NCBI GenBank assembly: GCA_016719755.1
Contig: JADJYM010000015.1
Location: 124,001 to 188,000, forward strand
DNA: 64,000 bases
Reading direction: 5' to 3'
Source: Novosphingobium sp.
GTDB taxonomy: Bacteria > Pseudomonadota > Alphaproteobacteria > Sphingomonadales > Sphingomonadaceae
Part shown: positions 8,823 through 17,683 of the stretch, piece after piece
Position numbering within the stretch: position 1 is the stretch's first letter
How the letters are laid out: each line of letters begins with the position of its first letter
The notes under the pieces: model-generated
Told to the model about the DNA's origin: nothing
What the model saw: the letters and a program-made list of their open reading frames with translations, nothing else
Databases searched by the model: none
Position numbers and translations under genes: made by a program

Positions 8823-8853
8823 AAAAAGAAAGGGGCGCCGTAGCGCCCCTTTC
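8823..8853 (-). terminator. Rho-independent terminator of the rpsF-rpsR-rplI operon
   Basis: Perfect 11-base-pair GC-rich stem (8828-8838 with 8843-8853), a 4-base loop and a run of five T on the minus strand (8827-8823). It lies about 28 bases beyond the rplI stop codon. A textbook intrinsic terminator. Confidence 0.92.
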
Positions 8854-8880
8854 CCTGTGTCTTGCAAGACGTCGAAGCGA

Positions 8881-9489
8881 TCAGGCTTCGTCGGCCTCGT
8901 CCGCAGCCGGAGCGGCGGGGGCAGCTTCCGCTTCCTCGCCATTGCCGGCTTCGAACTCGCTCGCCGAAGCGGCGGCGGCATCTGCGTCGTCTTCGAACAT
9001 CGCCGCGATCACGTCGACGCCCTGGGCCTGCTGCTCGGCTTCGTCGGGCGAGCGGGCCACGTTGACCTTGACGTTAACCGCAACTTCGGGGTGCAGCGCA
9101 ACTTTGACGTCGAACACGCCGATCGTCTTGATCGGGCGTTCCAGCACGATCATCGACTTGGTGATGTTCGCACCGTCAGCGTTGAGCGCATCGACGATGT
9201 CGCGCACCGAAACCGAACCATAAAGCTGGCCGGCGTTCGACGAGGCGCGGATCAGGATGACCGACTTGCCTTCCACGTTTTCCGAATGCTTTTCGGCATC
9301 GGCACGGCGGCTTGCGTTGTCGGCCTCGATCTTCGAGCGGTTGGCTTCGAAGACCTTGCGGTTGGCTTCGTTGGCGCGCAGCGCCTTCTTGTTCGGCAGC
9401 AGGAAGTTACGGGCGTAACCGTCCTTGACAGTGACAACGTCACCGATGGTGCCGAGCTTCTCGATCCGTTCGAGGAGGATGATATCCAT
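8881..9489 (-). CDS. rplI: 50S ribosomal protein L9, with acidic C-terminal extension
   Basis: Binds 23S rRNA at the base of the L1 stalk and helps maintain reading frame. 202 residues; the first about 150 match L9 (MDIILLERIEKLGTIGDVV, VKDGYARNFLLPNKKAL, long connecting helix, C-domain GSVSVRDIVDAL). Residues from about 150 to 202 form an Ala/Glu/Asp-rich, low-complexity tail with no basic residues, longer than in E. coli (149 residues). Third gene of the operon after rpsF and rpsR, followed by the terminator. Confidence 0.97.
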   Translation of the reverse strand: MDIILLERIEKLGTIGDVVTVKDGYARNFLLPNKKALRANEANRKVFEANRSKIEADNASRRADAEKHSENVEGKSVILIRASSNAGQLYGSVSVRDIVDALNADGANITKSMIVLERPIKTIGVFDVKVALHPEVAVNVKVNVARSPDEAEQQAQGVDVIAAMFEDDADAAAASASEFEAGNGEEAEAAPAAPAADEADEA

Positions 9490-9504
9490 GGGGTAGTCCC
9501 TCCC

Positions 9505-9729
9505 TTACTTCACGAGGTAGGGCAGCAGGCCCACGTGCCGGGCGCGCTTGATCGCCTGGCTGAGCTCGCGCTGCTTCTTGGCGGAAACGGCGGTGATGCG
9601 CGAAGGCACGATCTTGCCACGTTCAGACATGTAGGTCTGAAGCAGGCGCGTGTCCTTGAAATCGATCTTCGGCGCGTTCTTGCCCGAGAACGGGCAGGAC
9701 TTGCGGCGGCGGAAAAATGCACGGGCCAT
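9505..9729 (-). CDS. rpsR: 30S ribosomal protein S18
   Basis: Small-subunit protein that pairs with S6 on the platform. 74 residues, standard length. Conserved [12 protein letters not shown] start and [34 protein letters not shown] and [12 protein letters not shown] segments are all present. It lies 3 bases after rpsF and 15 bases before rplI, in the usual rpsF-rpsR-rplI order. Confidence 0.98.
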   Translation of the reverse strand: MARAFFRRRKSCPFSGKNAPKIDFKDTRLLQTYMSERGKIVPSRITAVSAKKQRELSQAIKRARHVGLLPYLVK

Positions 9730-9732
9730 GGC

Positions 9733-10095
9733 TTAGAACTCCTCGCGGTCGCGGCGGCGGGTGCGCTCGCGGTCCTGCTTGCGCATCTGGACCGAGGGGC
9801 CGGTTTCATGCTCGTCAACGCGCACAGTCAGCCAGCGGATCACGTCTTCGTTGATCGCGGTCTGGCGCTCCAGCTCGGCAACGGTGCCGGCGGGCGCTTC
9901 GATGTTCAGCAGCACGAAGTGCGCCTTGCGGTTGCGCTTGATCTTGTAGGCGAGGTTCTTGAGGCCCCAGGTTTCGGTCTTGGTGACCTTGCCCTGGTTG
10001 GCTTCGACGATCTCGGTGGCGGTGGCGGCAAGCGCATCGACCTGCGCCTGGCTGAGGTCCTGGCGCGCCAGGAACACGTGCTCATATAGAGCCAC
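9733..10095 (-). CDS. rpsF: 30S ribosomal protein S6
   Basis: S18 partner in the 30S platform. 120 residues with [35 protein letters not shown] and the usual charged Arg/Glu C-terminal tail. The start codon is GTG (10095), preceded by AAGGAAG five bases upstream on the minus strand; no nearer ATG fits. First gene of the rpsF-rpsR-rplI operon, so its promoter must lie between 10096 and 10249. Confidence 0.97.
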   Translation of the reverse strand: MALYEHVFLARQDLSQAQVDALAATATEIVEANQGKVTKTETWGLKNLAYKIKRNRKAHFVLLNIEAPAGTVAELERQTAINEDVIRWLTVRVDEHETGPSVQMRKQDRERTRRRDREEF

Positions 10096-10249
10096 GGCAG
10101 CTTCCTTTATCTATCTAACCGATCGCTGGCTGATCCGCACGATTGCGGGGCCCCTCCGGCTTTCTTCGTTTTCCCGCGCGGTGCGGGAAGAGGCGGCCCT
10201 TAGCGGCTCTGCGACCGAATGCAAGGGAAAACCGGGTCGCGCGCCCGTG

Positions 10250-10762
10250 TCAGTCGACGTCGATCAACGTGACTTTCCAGACTCCGCCATTGCCGCCCCT
10301 GGCCGTACCTTCCAGGATAAAATGGCCGGGCCGGTTCGCGTCACTGGCGAATGACAGCCGCACGCTCGACGAATCCCAGGTGATAACCGCTGGCGGGGTA
10401 TCCGCCACCAGCAGGCGGGTGGCCGGGATGCTGATGCCCACGTCCTCGCCCTCGTTCCAGCACGATCCCGACATAGCGAACAGCGCGCTGTAGCGGCGTT
10501 CGTCGAGATTAAAGCTTTCCCTCCAGTAGCCGGTGAAATCGAATGCCTGGTCGAGCTTGAATTCGACTGCCAGTTTGGAGACCCACTTGCCCGAACTGAC
10601 CGCATCGGTCGGGATTTCGCTGATGCCCTCCCAGCGCCGCGACAGGGCCTGGCGCACCAGGCCCGCGAATGGCCCGGCATCTCCGGCGCGGGCCGACACG
10701 GCGCCCAGCACCAGTGGGGCGACGCCAAGATGGGTAATGGCGCAGCGGCGGGAGAGCAGCAT
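10250..10762 (-). CDS. Exported protein of unknown function
   Basis: 170 residues; I do not recognise a family. The N-terminus MLLSRRCAITHLGVAPLVL then GAVSARAGDAG is a signal peptide with an AxA cleavage site and a twin-arginine-like pair. The remainder is a soluble domain with WEGISEIP, FDFTGYWRESFNLDERRY and a C-terminal beta-rich part. Start at 10762 is supported by AAGGA seven bases upstream; the longer frame to 10915 would overlap the divergent acetyltransferase promoter. Monocistronic, upstream of rpsF on the same strand. Confidence 0.7.
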   Translation of the reverse strand: MLLSRRCAITHLGVAPLVLGAVSARAGDAGPFAGLVRQALSRRWEGISEIPTDAVSSGKWVSKLAVEFKLDQAFDFTGYWRESFNLDERRYSALFAMSGSCWNEGEDVGISIPATRLLVADTPPAVITWDSSSVRLSFASDANRPGHFILEGTARGGNGGVWKVTLIDVD

Positions 10763-10926
10763 GATCGATTCCTTGAGCGGGCTGTCTGGCGGCACCTGGC
10801 CGCGTCCGGCGGGCAGGGCTCTGGCAAATCGCGCCAGCGCGCAGGACAAATCGCACAGAGGCTTGCGCCAGGTCAACGACATCCATGCTGCACTTGCTAA
10901 CAAGCCTCGATCCAAAGGAGATTCTC

Positions 10927-11454
10927 ATGCTTGCCGAACACGATGTCCCGCAGATTGCCGAACTTCGCACCCGCAGTGGCGCCGTGCTGGCGGTGCGCCC
11001 GGTGACGGCTGGAGACGAGCCGCTTCTGGAGGAATTCTTCGACCGGGTGAGCGAGCAGGATCGCCGGTTCCGCTTCCTTACCGCTTATCGCCATGTCGGC
11101 CACGAGCAACTGGTGCGGCTGGTCGAGGTCGATCATTTCCGCTCGGAAAGCTGGATCGCCTTTGACGAGGCGAGCGGGCAGGTTGTGGGCACCGCCATGC
11201 TGGCCTGCGACAACCCGCTCGATACCGGCGAGATAGCGGTTTCAGTCTGCCAGAACTGGCGCGGCAAGGGGGTGGGCTGGGCGCTGCTCGATCTGCTCGC
11301 CGATGAGGCGCAGCGGCGCGGTCTGCGCCGGGTGATCGCGATCGAGGACCGCGAAAACCACGCCGCGATCGAGCTTGAGCGGGAGAAGGGCTTCGTGCCT
11401 CATGGACTGGAAGGCGATCCGACCCTGGTCCTGCTGGAGAAGTGCTTCCGCTAG
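10927..11454 (+). CDS. GNAT-family N-acetyltransferase
   Basis: 175-residue acetyl-CoA-dependent acetyltransferase. N-terminal VRPVTAGDEPLLEEFF, substrate strand GTAMLACDNPLDTGEIAVSV, and acetyl-CoA pyrophosphate loop QNWRGKGVGWALL (Q-x-x-R/G-x-G/A signature). It resembles the acetyltransferase module seen in protein acetyltransferases fused to acyl-CoA synthetase-like domains; that comparison is inference. ATG 10927 has AAAGGAG (10914-10920) at ideal spacing, ruling out the upstream ATG at 10885. Substrate unknown. Confidence 0.85.
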   Translation: MLAEHDVPQIAELRTRSGAVLAVRPVTAGDEPLLEEFFDRVSEQDRRFRFLTAYRHVGHEQLVRLVEVDHFRSESWIAFDEASGQVVGTAMLACDNPLDTGEIAVSVCQNWRGKGVGWALLDLLADEAQRRGLRRVIAIEDRENHAAIELEREKGFVPHGLEGDPTLVLLEKCFR

Positions 11455-11546
11455 AAGCCGGGGGAGGGCGCTGCGTCGCCCTCTTGAAAGGGGGCGGCAA
11501 CTGCCGCACAGATCGGCCTTGCTGATCCTTGCGGAGTTTCTCGAAG

Positions 11547-12494
11547 ATGCCCACCGGCCTTGTCGCGCTGCTTGACGACATTTCCGTAATCGCCAAGGCG
11601 GCGGCGGCCACCATCGACGATGTCGGCGTGGCCGCGACCAAGGCCGGGAGCAAGGCCGCAGGCGTGGTGATCGACGATGCCGCCGTCACCCCGTCCTATG
11701 TCACCGAGTTCACGCCCGACCGCGAATTGCCGATCATCTGGAAGATCGCCAAGGGCAGCCTGAAGAACAAGCTGCTGATCCTGCTGCCTGCGGCTCTGCT
11801 GCTCAGCCAGTTCCTGCCCTGGGCGGTCACCCCCCTGCTGATGCTGGGCGGGCTCTATCTGTGCTTTGAAGGCGCGGAAAAGGTGCTGGAGAAGCTGGGC
11901 GGGGCCAAGCATGGCGAGACGCTGGGCGATACCATCGGGGACATGGGTGAGTTTGAGCGCGAGCGGGTTTCCGGCGCGATCCGCACCGATTTCATCCTCT
12001 CGGCGGAAATCATGGCCATTGCCCTTGCCGAAGTGGCGGACGAGCCGTTGCTGAGCCGCGCGCTGATTCTGGCGGTGGTCGGTTTTGTGATTACCGCACT
12101 TGTTTACGGGGTGGTCGCGCTGATTGTGAAGATGGACGATATCGGCCTGCATCTGGCGCAAAAGCCTTCGGCCGCTGCGCAGCGGCTGGGCCGGGGCCTG
12201 CTGCGCGCCATGCCGCGCGTGATGGCGTTTCTGTCAGGCGTCGGCACGCTGGCGATGCTGTGGGTGGGCGGGCAGATCGTGATCCACGGAGCTCACGAGT
12301 TGGGGCTGCATGGCCCGTCGGACCTGATCCACGCCGCCGCTCACGCGGTTGAAGATGCCGCGGGCTCGCTTGGCGGAGTACTTGGCTGGCTGACCAATGC
12401 CGGGATGTCCGGGGTGGCCGGGCTGGTGCTGGGGGGTATCATCGCCATGGCGCTGCACAAGGCCCAGGCCCTGCGTGGCAAGGGCGCGCATTAG
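11547..12494 (+). CDS. DUF808 (YedI-like) inner-membrane protein
   Basis: 315-residue polytopic membrane protein of the DUF808 family (E. coli YedI, about 305 residues), function unknown. N-terminal hallmark PTGLVALLDDISVIAKAAAA and the DDAAVTPSYV and ELPIIWKIAKGSLKNK segments are present. It has roughly five to six hydrophobic helices (for example LLILLPAALLLSQFLPWAV and AGLVLGGIIAMAL). Start at 11547, with GGAG ten bases upstream. The next small membrane gene follows after 15 bases, suggesting co-transcription. Confidence 0.88.
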   Translation: MPTGLVALLDDISVIAKAAAATIDDVGVAATKAGSKAAGVVIDDAAVTPSYVTEFTPDRELPIIWKIAKGSLKNKLLILLPAALLLSQFLPWAVTPLLMLGGLYLCFEGAEKVLEKLGGAKHGETLGDTIGDMGEFERERVSGAIRTDFILSAEIMAIALAEVADEPLLSRALILAVVGFVITALVYGVVALIVKMDDIGLHLAQKPSAAAQRLGRGLLRAMPRVMAFLSGVGTLAMLWVGGQIVIHGAHELGLHGPSDLIHAAAHAVEDAAGSLGGVLGWLTNAGMSGVAGLVLGGIIAMALHKAQALRGKGAH

Positions 12495-12509
12495 CGAAAG
12501 GATTGCAGC

Positions 12510-12899
12510 ATGGCGGCACGGCTGTTTGGACTGATCTTCCTGCTGATTGCCGCTGGCGCGGCCTGGTGGGGAATCTGGGAGCCGCTACAGGCCGCGCAGG
12601 CGCAGGAACCGGATGTACGTTACCGCATCGCGGTGTTCGTGCTGGTGCCGTTTGCCGCCGTGTTCGGGCTGTTCTTCCTGATCTTCGGCAGCAGCGTGCC
12701 CTATCGCGATGCGGCACGGCAGTCCCTCACCCGTGCGGGCTGGGTGCTAGTGTTGCTGGCCGCCACGGGCAGCGGCGTAGGCTTCTGGTGGTTCAAGGCC
12801 CGGTTCGATGCGCTGGGCTATGGCCATTCCGGCGCATCGCCGAGCCGCCAGCAGATCATCGACCCCGCCAGCATCCCGCGCCCGCCGAAGGTCAGCTGA
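12510..12899 (+). CDS. Small inner-membrane protein of unknown function
   Basis: 129 residues with three predicted membrane helices (FGLIFLLIAAGAAWWGIW, RIAVFVLVPFAAVFGLFFLIF, AGWVLVLLAATGSGVGFWWF) and a short hydrophilic C-tail ending IPRPPKVS. Not recognised. Preceded by GAAAGGA and placed 15 bases after the DUF808 gene. Its last 8 bases overlap the 3' end of the convergent Mur ligase gene. Confidence 0.75.
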   Translation: MAARLFGLIFLLIAAGAAWWGIWEPLQAAQAQEPDVRYRIAVFVLVPFAAVFGLFFLIFGSSVPYRDAARQSLTRAGWVLVLLAATGSGVGFWWFKARFDALGYGHSGASPSRQQIIDPASIPRPPKVS

Positions 12900-14302
12900 G
12901 GCGGGCCAGCAGGTCCTTCGCAAACACGGTCAGGGTATCGTCGCGCGCGCCCATCACCGCGATGCGGTCGCCCGGGCGGGCGATTTCAGCGATCCGCGCC
13001 GCGCAATCCTCGCGGCTGGGGACGTATTCCGAGCTACCTCCGCCCTCGCGGATCAGGCCGACGATCCGCTCGCTGCCTTCGCTGCGATCGACCGTGCCGC
13101 CGAAATAGACCGGATCGCACAGGATCGTCAGATCATTGGGGTCAAGCAGGCGGGCGAAGGTTGCCGCCAGTTCGTGGCCCATCTGCCGCAGCGGTCCGTA
13201 ACCATGCGGCTGGAAGAAGGCGATCACCCGGCCCGGCTGGCCTTTCAGTGTGCGCAGGGTAGCGGCAACCTTGTCAGGGTTGTGGCCGAAATCATCGATC
13301 ACCGTGATGCCTGACGGGCTGGTGCCGACAATGTCGAAGCGCCGGGCGAGGCCCGCGAAGCTGGCAAGCGCGGCCACGCCCTCCGCCACCGGCACTCCCA
13401 CCGCATTGCAGGCGGCAATCGCGGCGAGCGCATTGGCGAGGTTGTGTCGCCCCGGCACTTTCAGGGCCAGTGCGTGGGCTGATCCGTCGCGCCGGTCCTC
13501 GACTGTCGCAGCAAGCGAGGCCGGGCCTTCGATCAGGCTTCCCGGCGCAATGCCCAGATCGGCTTCCGGGCTGTCGATCCCGAAGCTCAACACCTGGCCT
13601 GCGCGCGGCGCGAGGGCGCGCGCCTCGATATCGTCGAAATTGATCGCCGCCACTTTGGCCCTGGCGAGAAAATCGCCGAACAGGCTGCGGAGTTCCTCCA
13701 TCGACTTGTGGTCAAGGCTGACGTTGAGCAGCGCCGCCACGCGCGGCCGGTAGAGCGCGATCGAACCGTCGCTTTCATCCACTTCCGACACGAACACCCC
13801 GCCCGCGCCGACCCGGGCTGAGGCAAAGGGGGCATCGGCTGCTGACGAAGTTCTTCATCACCGCGCCGTTCATGATCGTCGGGTCGAGTCCTGCGCGGTC
13901 CATGATCCAGCCGGCCATGCCGGTGACCGTGCTTTTGCCACTGGTCCCGCCCACGGCGATTCCGGTGGGCGCGGTGTTGAATAGCGCGGCCAGCAGTTCC
14001 GCCCGGCTCATCCGGGGGCAGCCCAGTTCGCGGGCGCGGACCATTTCGGGCACCGTATCCTCGACCGCCGCCGAGGCGACGAGGGTCTGCGCGCCTGAGG
14101 CGATCCCGCTGCCATCCTGCGGGTGGAGAGTGATGCCCAGGCTTTCCAACCAGGCGAACTTTTCACCCGTGCGGCCCTGGTCGCGGCTGCGGTCCGACCC
14201 GGCGATCTCGGCGCCCATGCCGCGCAGGATCAGGGCAAGCGGCAGCATGCCCGATCCGCCGATGCCACAGAAGAACCAGGGGTGGGAAGTAAGCTTGGTC
14301 AT
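12892..14302 (-). pseudogene. Mur ligase family protein (MurC/Mpl-like), interrupted by a +1 frameshift near 13840
   Basis: Family that joins UDP-MurNAc to L-Ala (MurC) or recycled peptide (Mpl). The 5' part (14302 to about 13841) has the N-terminal [18 protein letters not shown] motif and the ATP loop GGTSGKSTV. The 3' part (to 12892) has [39 protein letters not shown] and VIDDFGHNPDKV. Reading changes by one base around GCTGCT (13838-13843, plus strand). Removing one base there gives an uninterrupted 469-residue protein running [12 protein letters not shown] then [12 protein letters not shown]. Either a sequencing indel or a recent mutation. A true dcw-cluster MurC is expected elsewhere, so Mpl-like recycling is possible. 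Convergent 8-base overlap with the gene at 12510-12899. Confidence 0.85.
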
Positions 14303-14414
14303 GGCGCCTGCGGTATGCGTTCGGGGGAGCGATTACAACAGTGCCACTAGGGCCGCGATTTACCGCAAGCGATCCCCGCTTTCGCCGCGTAGACCGGCGC
14401 GCTAGGTAGGCTCC

Positions 14415-15239
14415 ATGATCCGTGTTGCCATCTGTGCGCCCTCGCGCCGCCTGCCCGAAGAGGATGCCGCGCGGGTGAGCGCGCTGGCGGCCGACTTTGC
14501 GGGCATCGAGCTGCATTTCCACCCGCAGTGCTTCCTCAGCCACGGCCACTTCGCCGGAACCGACGAGCAGCGCCTTGCCGCGCTGGTCGATTGCGGCAAC
14601 GATTCCGCCTTCGACGCGGTCTGGTTCGCGCGCGGCGGCTATGGCGCGGCTCGGATCGCGGAGGATGCTATTGCCCGGCTGGAGCCGGCGGCGGAGGGCA
14701 AGACCTGGCTGGGCTATTCGGACGCGGGCACGCTGCTGGGCGGACTTTACCGCGCGCGGATCGGTCGGTCGGTCCATGCCCCGATGCCGGTCGACATCCG
14801 TCGCGCGGGCGGTGAGGAGGCGGTGCGCCGCACGCTCGGCTGGCTCGCCGGGGACCGTTCCGGCGAGGAAGCCGGAGCCGACGAACACCCGCGCGTGGCC
14901 TTCAATCTCACGACGCTTGCCATGCTGGCCGGTACCCCGCTGATGCCGGGGCTGGCGGGCCACGTCGTGCTGCTGGAGGAAGTGGCCGAGCATCTTTATG
15001 CGGTTGACCGACTGTTCTTCCACCTTACCGCGCACCTTGGCGGGATCGCGGGCCTGCGGCTGGGACGGATCGGCGACGTGCCGGAAAACGACGTTGAATT
15101 TGGCGAGGACGCGGCGGAAATCGCCCGCCGCTGGTGCGCGCGCCACGCGATTCCGTTTCTTGGAGAGGCGGATATCGGCCACGACATTGCCAACAGGATC
15201 GTGCCCTTCGGACTTGCCGGAGGGGGCTGCCAAACATAG
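14415..15239 (+). CDS. S66-family LD-carboxypeptidase
   Basis: Cytoplasmic murein-recycling peptidase that removes the terminal D-Ala from tetrapeptides. 274 residues. Signature segments: APSRRLPEED start, FARGGYGAARI, nucleophile Ser in LGYSDAG, and the catalytic Glu/His region LLEEVAEHLYAVDR and GEADIGHDIANR. It is slightly shorter than E. coli LdcA (304). It is divergent from the Mur ligase gene (113 bases between starts), so the two form a plausible peptidoglycan-recycling neighbourhood with a shared promoter region. Confidence 0.88.
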   Translation: MIRVAICAPSRRLPEEDAARVSALAADFAGIELHFHPQCFLSHGHFAGTDEQRLAALVDCGNDSAFDAVWFARGGYGAARIAEDAIARLEPAAEGKTWLGYSDAGTLLGGLYRARIGRSVHAPMPVDIRRAGGEEAVRRTLGWLAGDRSGEEAGADEHPRVAFNLTTLAMLAGTPLMPGLAGHVVLLEEVAEHLYAVDRLFFHLTAHLGGIAGLRLGRIGDVPENDVEFGEDAAEIARRWCARHAIPFLGEADIGHDIANRIVPFGLAGGGCQT

Positions 15240-15297
15240 GGGCAGACGAAACCCTTCCCCTCGATGAGGGAGGGATGACAAACATGGAGTCATGGCA

Positions 15298-16233
15298 ATG
15301 CGTGCATTCGTTTTCCCGGGGCAGGGCAGTCAGAAAGTCGGCATGGGGCTCGACCTTGCGGAAGCCAGCGCGGCGGCCCGCGAAGTGTTCGAGGAGGTCG
15401 ACGAGGCGCTCGGCCAGAAGCTGTTTCAGATCATGAAGGAAGGCCCGGAAGACGTTCTGACGCTTACCGAAAATGCCCAGCCAGCGATCATGGCGAATGC
15501 CATTGCCGTGCTGCGGGTGCTGGAAAAGGAAGGCGGACTGGCGCTGGCCGACAAGGCCGCCTTTGTCGCCGGACACAGCCTGGGCGAATATACCGCGCTG
15601 TGCGCCGCCGGGGCCTTCAGCCTGGCCGACACCGCGCGGTTGCTCAAGCTTCGCGGACAGGCAATGCAGGCCGCCGTGCCGGTGGGGATCGGCGCGATGT
15701 GCGCGCTGCTGGGCGCCGATATCGCCAAGGCCCAGGCGCTGGCCGATGCGGCGGCTGAGGGTGAGGTCTGCACTGTCGCCAACGACAACGATCCCACGCA
15801 GGTCGTCTTGTCGGGACACAAGGCGGCGATCGACCGCGCGGTGGCCATGGTCAAGGACCACGGGATCAAGCGCGGCGTGCTGCTGCCGGTTTCCGCCCCG
15901 TTCCACTGCCCGCTGATGCAGCCTGCTGCCGAAGCCATGGCCGAAGCACTGGCGAAGACGCCCCCTGGCGCGCTGACCGTGCCGGTTTTCGCCAACGTCA
16001 CCGCCAGCCCGCTCTCCGACCCTGCCGAGGTCGCGCGCCTGCTGGTCGAACAGGTCACCGGCCGCGTCCGCTGGCGCGAAAGTGTAATCGCGATGCAGGC
16101 GGCGGGCGTTGACCGCTTTGTCGAACTGGGCGGCAAGGTGCTCGGCCCGATGATCGGCCGCACGGTTGCCGATGTGAACGTAACCAGCATCGTCGGCATG
16201 GCCGACATCGAAGCGCTCGCGAAGGAGCTCTGA
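15298..16233 (+). CDS. fabD: Malonyl-CoA:ACP transacylase
   Basis: Transfers malonyl from CoA to acyl carrier protein to start fatty-acid elongation. 311 residues. N-terminal FVFPGQGSQKVGMG, nucleophile Ser94 in AGHSLGEYTAL, catalytic His in APFHCPLMQ, and NDNDPTQVVLSG are all family signatures. Of two ATGs, 15298 is preferred because GGAG (15286-15289) is 8 bases away; 15292 would be only 2 bases from it. fabG follows after 2 bases: a fabD-fabG operon. fabF and acpP are not in the window right after fabG. Confidence 0.97.
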   Translation: MRAFVFPGQGSQKVGMGLDLAEASAAAREVFEEVDEALGQKLFQIMKEGPEDVLTLTENAQPAIMANAIAVLRVLEKEGGLALADKAAFVAGHSLGEYTALCAAGAFSLADTARLLKLRGQAMQAAVPVGIGAMCALLGADIAKAQALADAAAEGEVCTVANDNDPTQVVLSGHKAAIDRAVAMVKDHGIKRGVLLPVSAPFHCPLMQPAAEAMAEALAKTPPGALTVPVFANVTASPLSDPAEVARLLVEQVTGRVRWRESVIAMQAAGVDRFVELGGKVLGPMIGRTVADVNVTSIVGMADIEALAKEL

Positions 16234-16235
16234 TC

Positions 16236-17000
16236 ATGGAACACCGCCTTTTTGACCTTACCGGAATGACCGCCCTCGTGACCGGCGCCGCCGGGGGGAT
16301 CGGCTCGGCGATCAGTCACGCGCTTGCCCGGCAGGGCGCGCGGCTGGCGCTTTCGGGGACCAACCCGTCCAAGCTGCGTTCGTTCCGCGAGGAGCTGAAC
16401 GACACCTATGGCCACGATCACGTTGAAATCACCTGTGACCTCTCCAACCAGGAACAGGTCGAGCATCTGGTTCCCGCCACGGTCGACACGCTGGGCAAGA
16501 TCGATATTCTGGTGAACAACGCCGGGATCACCCGCGACAACCTCGCCATGCGGATGCGGGATGAAGAGTGGGACGCGGTGATCCGGATCAACCTGGAAGC
16601 CGCCTTCCGCCTGATGCGCGCGGCCGCCCGGCCGATGATGAAGGCCCGCTTCGGGCGGATGATCTCGATCACCAGCGTGGTCGGCGCCACCGGCAATCCC
16701 GGCCAGGCCAACTATGCCGCTGCCAAGGCGGGCCTGGTCGGCATGTCGAAATCGATGGGGCAGGAACTGGCCAGCCGCGGTATCACCGTCAACTGCGTGG
16801 CCCCCGGCTTTATCCGCACGGCGATGACCGACGTGCTGCCCGACGCGCAGAAGGACGCGCTCAATGCCCGGATCCCGATGGGCCGGATGGGCGAGGGCGA
16901 GGATATCGGCGCCGCAGTTGCCTATCTTGCCAGCAGGGAAGCGGGCTATGTCACCGGGCAGACGCTGCATGTGAACGGCGGCATGGCGATGATCAGCTGA
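16236..17000 (+). CDS. fabG: 3-oxoacyl-ACP reductase
   Basis: NADPH-dependent reduction of beta-ketoacyl-ACP in fatty-acid synthesis. 254-residue short-chain dehydrogenase: cofactor loop TGAAGGIGSA (residues 17-26), NNAG (94-97), catalytic Ser147, Tyr160 and Lys164 in the S-x12-YAAAK pattern, and C-terminal GYVTGQTLHVNGGMAM typical of FabG. Starts 2 bases after fabD and overlaps the next gene by one base (TGATG). Confidence 0.96.
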   Translation: MEHRLFDLTGMTALVTGAAGGIGSAISHALARQGARLALSGTNPSKLRSFREELNDTYGHDHVEITCDLSNQEQVEHLVPATVDTLGKIDILVNNAGITRDNLAMRMRDEEWDAVIRINLEAAFRLMRAAARPMMKARFGRMISITSVVGATGNPGQANYAAAKAGLVGMSKSMGQELASRGITVNCVAPGFIRTAMTDVLPDAQKDALNARIPMGRMGEGEDIGAAVAYLASREAGYVTGQTLHVNGGMAMIS

Positions 17001-17524
17001 TGCGCCGCGTCTGCGCGCTTGTCATCGGTCTGCTGTTCCTGCCGGTTCCGGCGCTCGCGACGCCCGATTCGGCGGTAACTGCCTGCGCGATCGCGGCAGC
17101 ACCGCCCGCTCTGGTCGAGACGCTGGTGAACGAGGCTCTGGATGATACTATCGCGCCGCCCGGCAGGGAAACGGTGGATGCGGTGCAGGCACTGACCGTA
17201 CCATGTCTCGAGGGGCGCAATCTCGCCGAGCGGGATCTGGCGATGCTCGGCGGCTACACCATGGAGGCGATCACCCGCGACGGAATTCGCCGCCGGCTGG
17301 AGGCGGGTGGATGGTCGGTCGCCCCGCTCGACAAGCTGATGGCGCGGCTGGACGGCCCGCTGCTGGGGCTCGACGGGCCGGAAAGCAAATCGCTCGACAA
17401 GGCCACCGACAAGGCGATCGCCAAGGCGCGCGGCAAGGTCGCGCCGGATGCGCAGCTCGACAAGGCCGCGCGCGTCTATATGTCGCTGACCAACCTGATG
17501 CGCCTGATCGAACGCCATCTGTGA
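17000..17524 (+). CDS. Exported protein of unknown function, coupled to fabG
   Basis: 174 residues with a signal peptide (MRRVCALVIGLLFLPVPALA, cleavage after ALA). The mature domain is helical and rich in Ala/Asp/Lys, with two Cys (TACAIAAAP and TVPCLEG) that could form a disulphide. Family not recognised. Its ATG shares the last base of the fabG stop codon, so translation is coupled, though no link to fatty-acid synthesis is evident. Confidence 0.75.
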   Translation: MRRVCALVIGLLFLPVPALATPDSAVTACAIAAAPPALVETLVNEALDDTIAPPGRETVDAVQALTVPCLEGRNLAERDLAMLGGYTMEAITRDGIRRRLEAGGWSVAPLDKLMARLDGPLLGLDGPESKSLDKATDKAIAKARGKVAPDAQLDKAARVYMSLTNLMRLIERHL

Positions 17525-17683
17525 GGTTGTGTGGGGCGAAACCCTGCATTTATCCCCAGTTTAGCCCCGCAGCGCGGCCTTCGCGCTTGCCCGCAAAGCC
17601 CCCGGCGTTAAGAAAGACAGTCCGAAATGAAGGGTCTGGACGGCGATTCCGGCTGTCTGCGCCCGCAGGGGACACGAGCTGAC

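Noticed and set aside
7523..9223. Plus-strand ORF of 566 codons over AMP nucleosidase and rplI
   Set aside because: Antisense shadow of well-supported genes, crossing an intrinsic terminator; composition is Arg/Gly/Asp/His-biased.
17550..17558. DnaA-box-like TTATCCCCA before dnaN, possible origin of replication
   Set aside because: A single site with one mismatch, with no cluster, AT-rich unwinding region or dnaA gene; chance or minor regulatory site.
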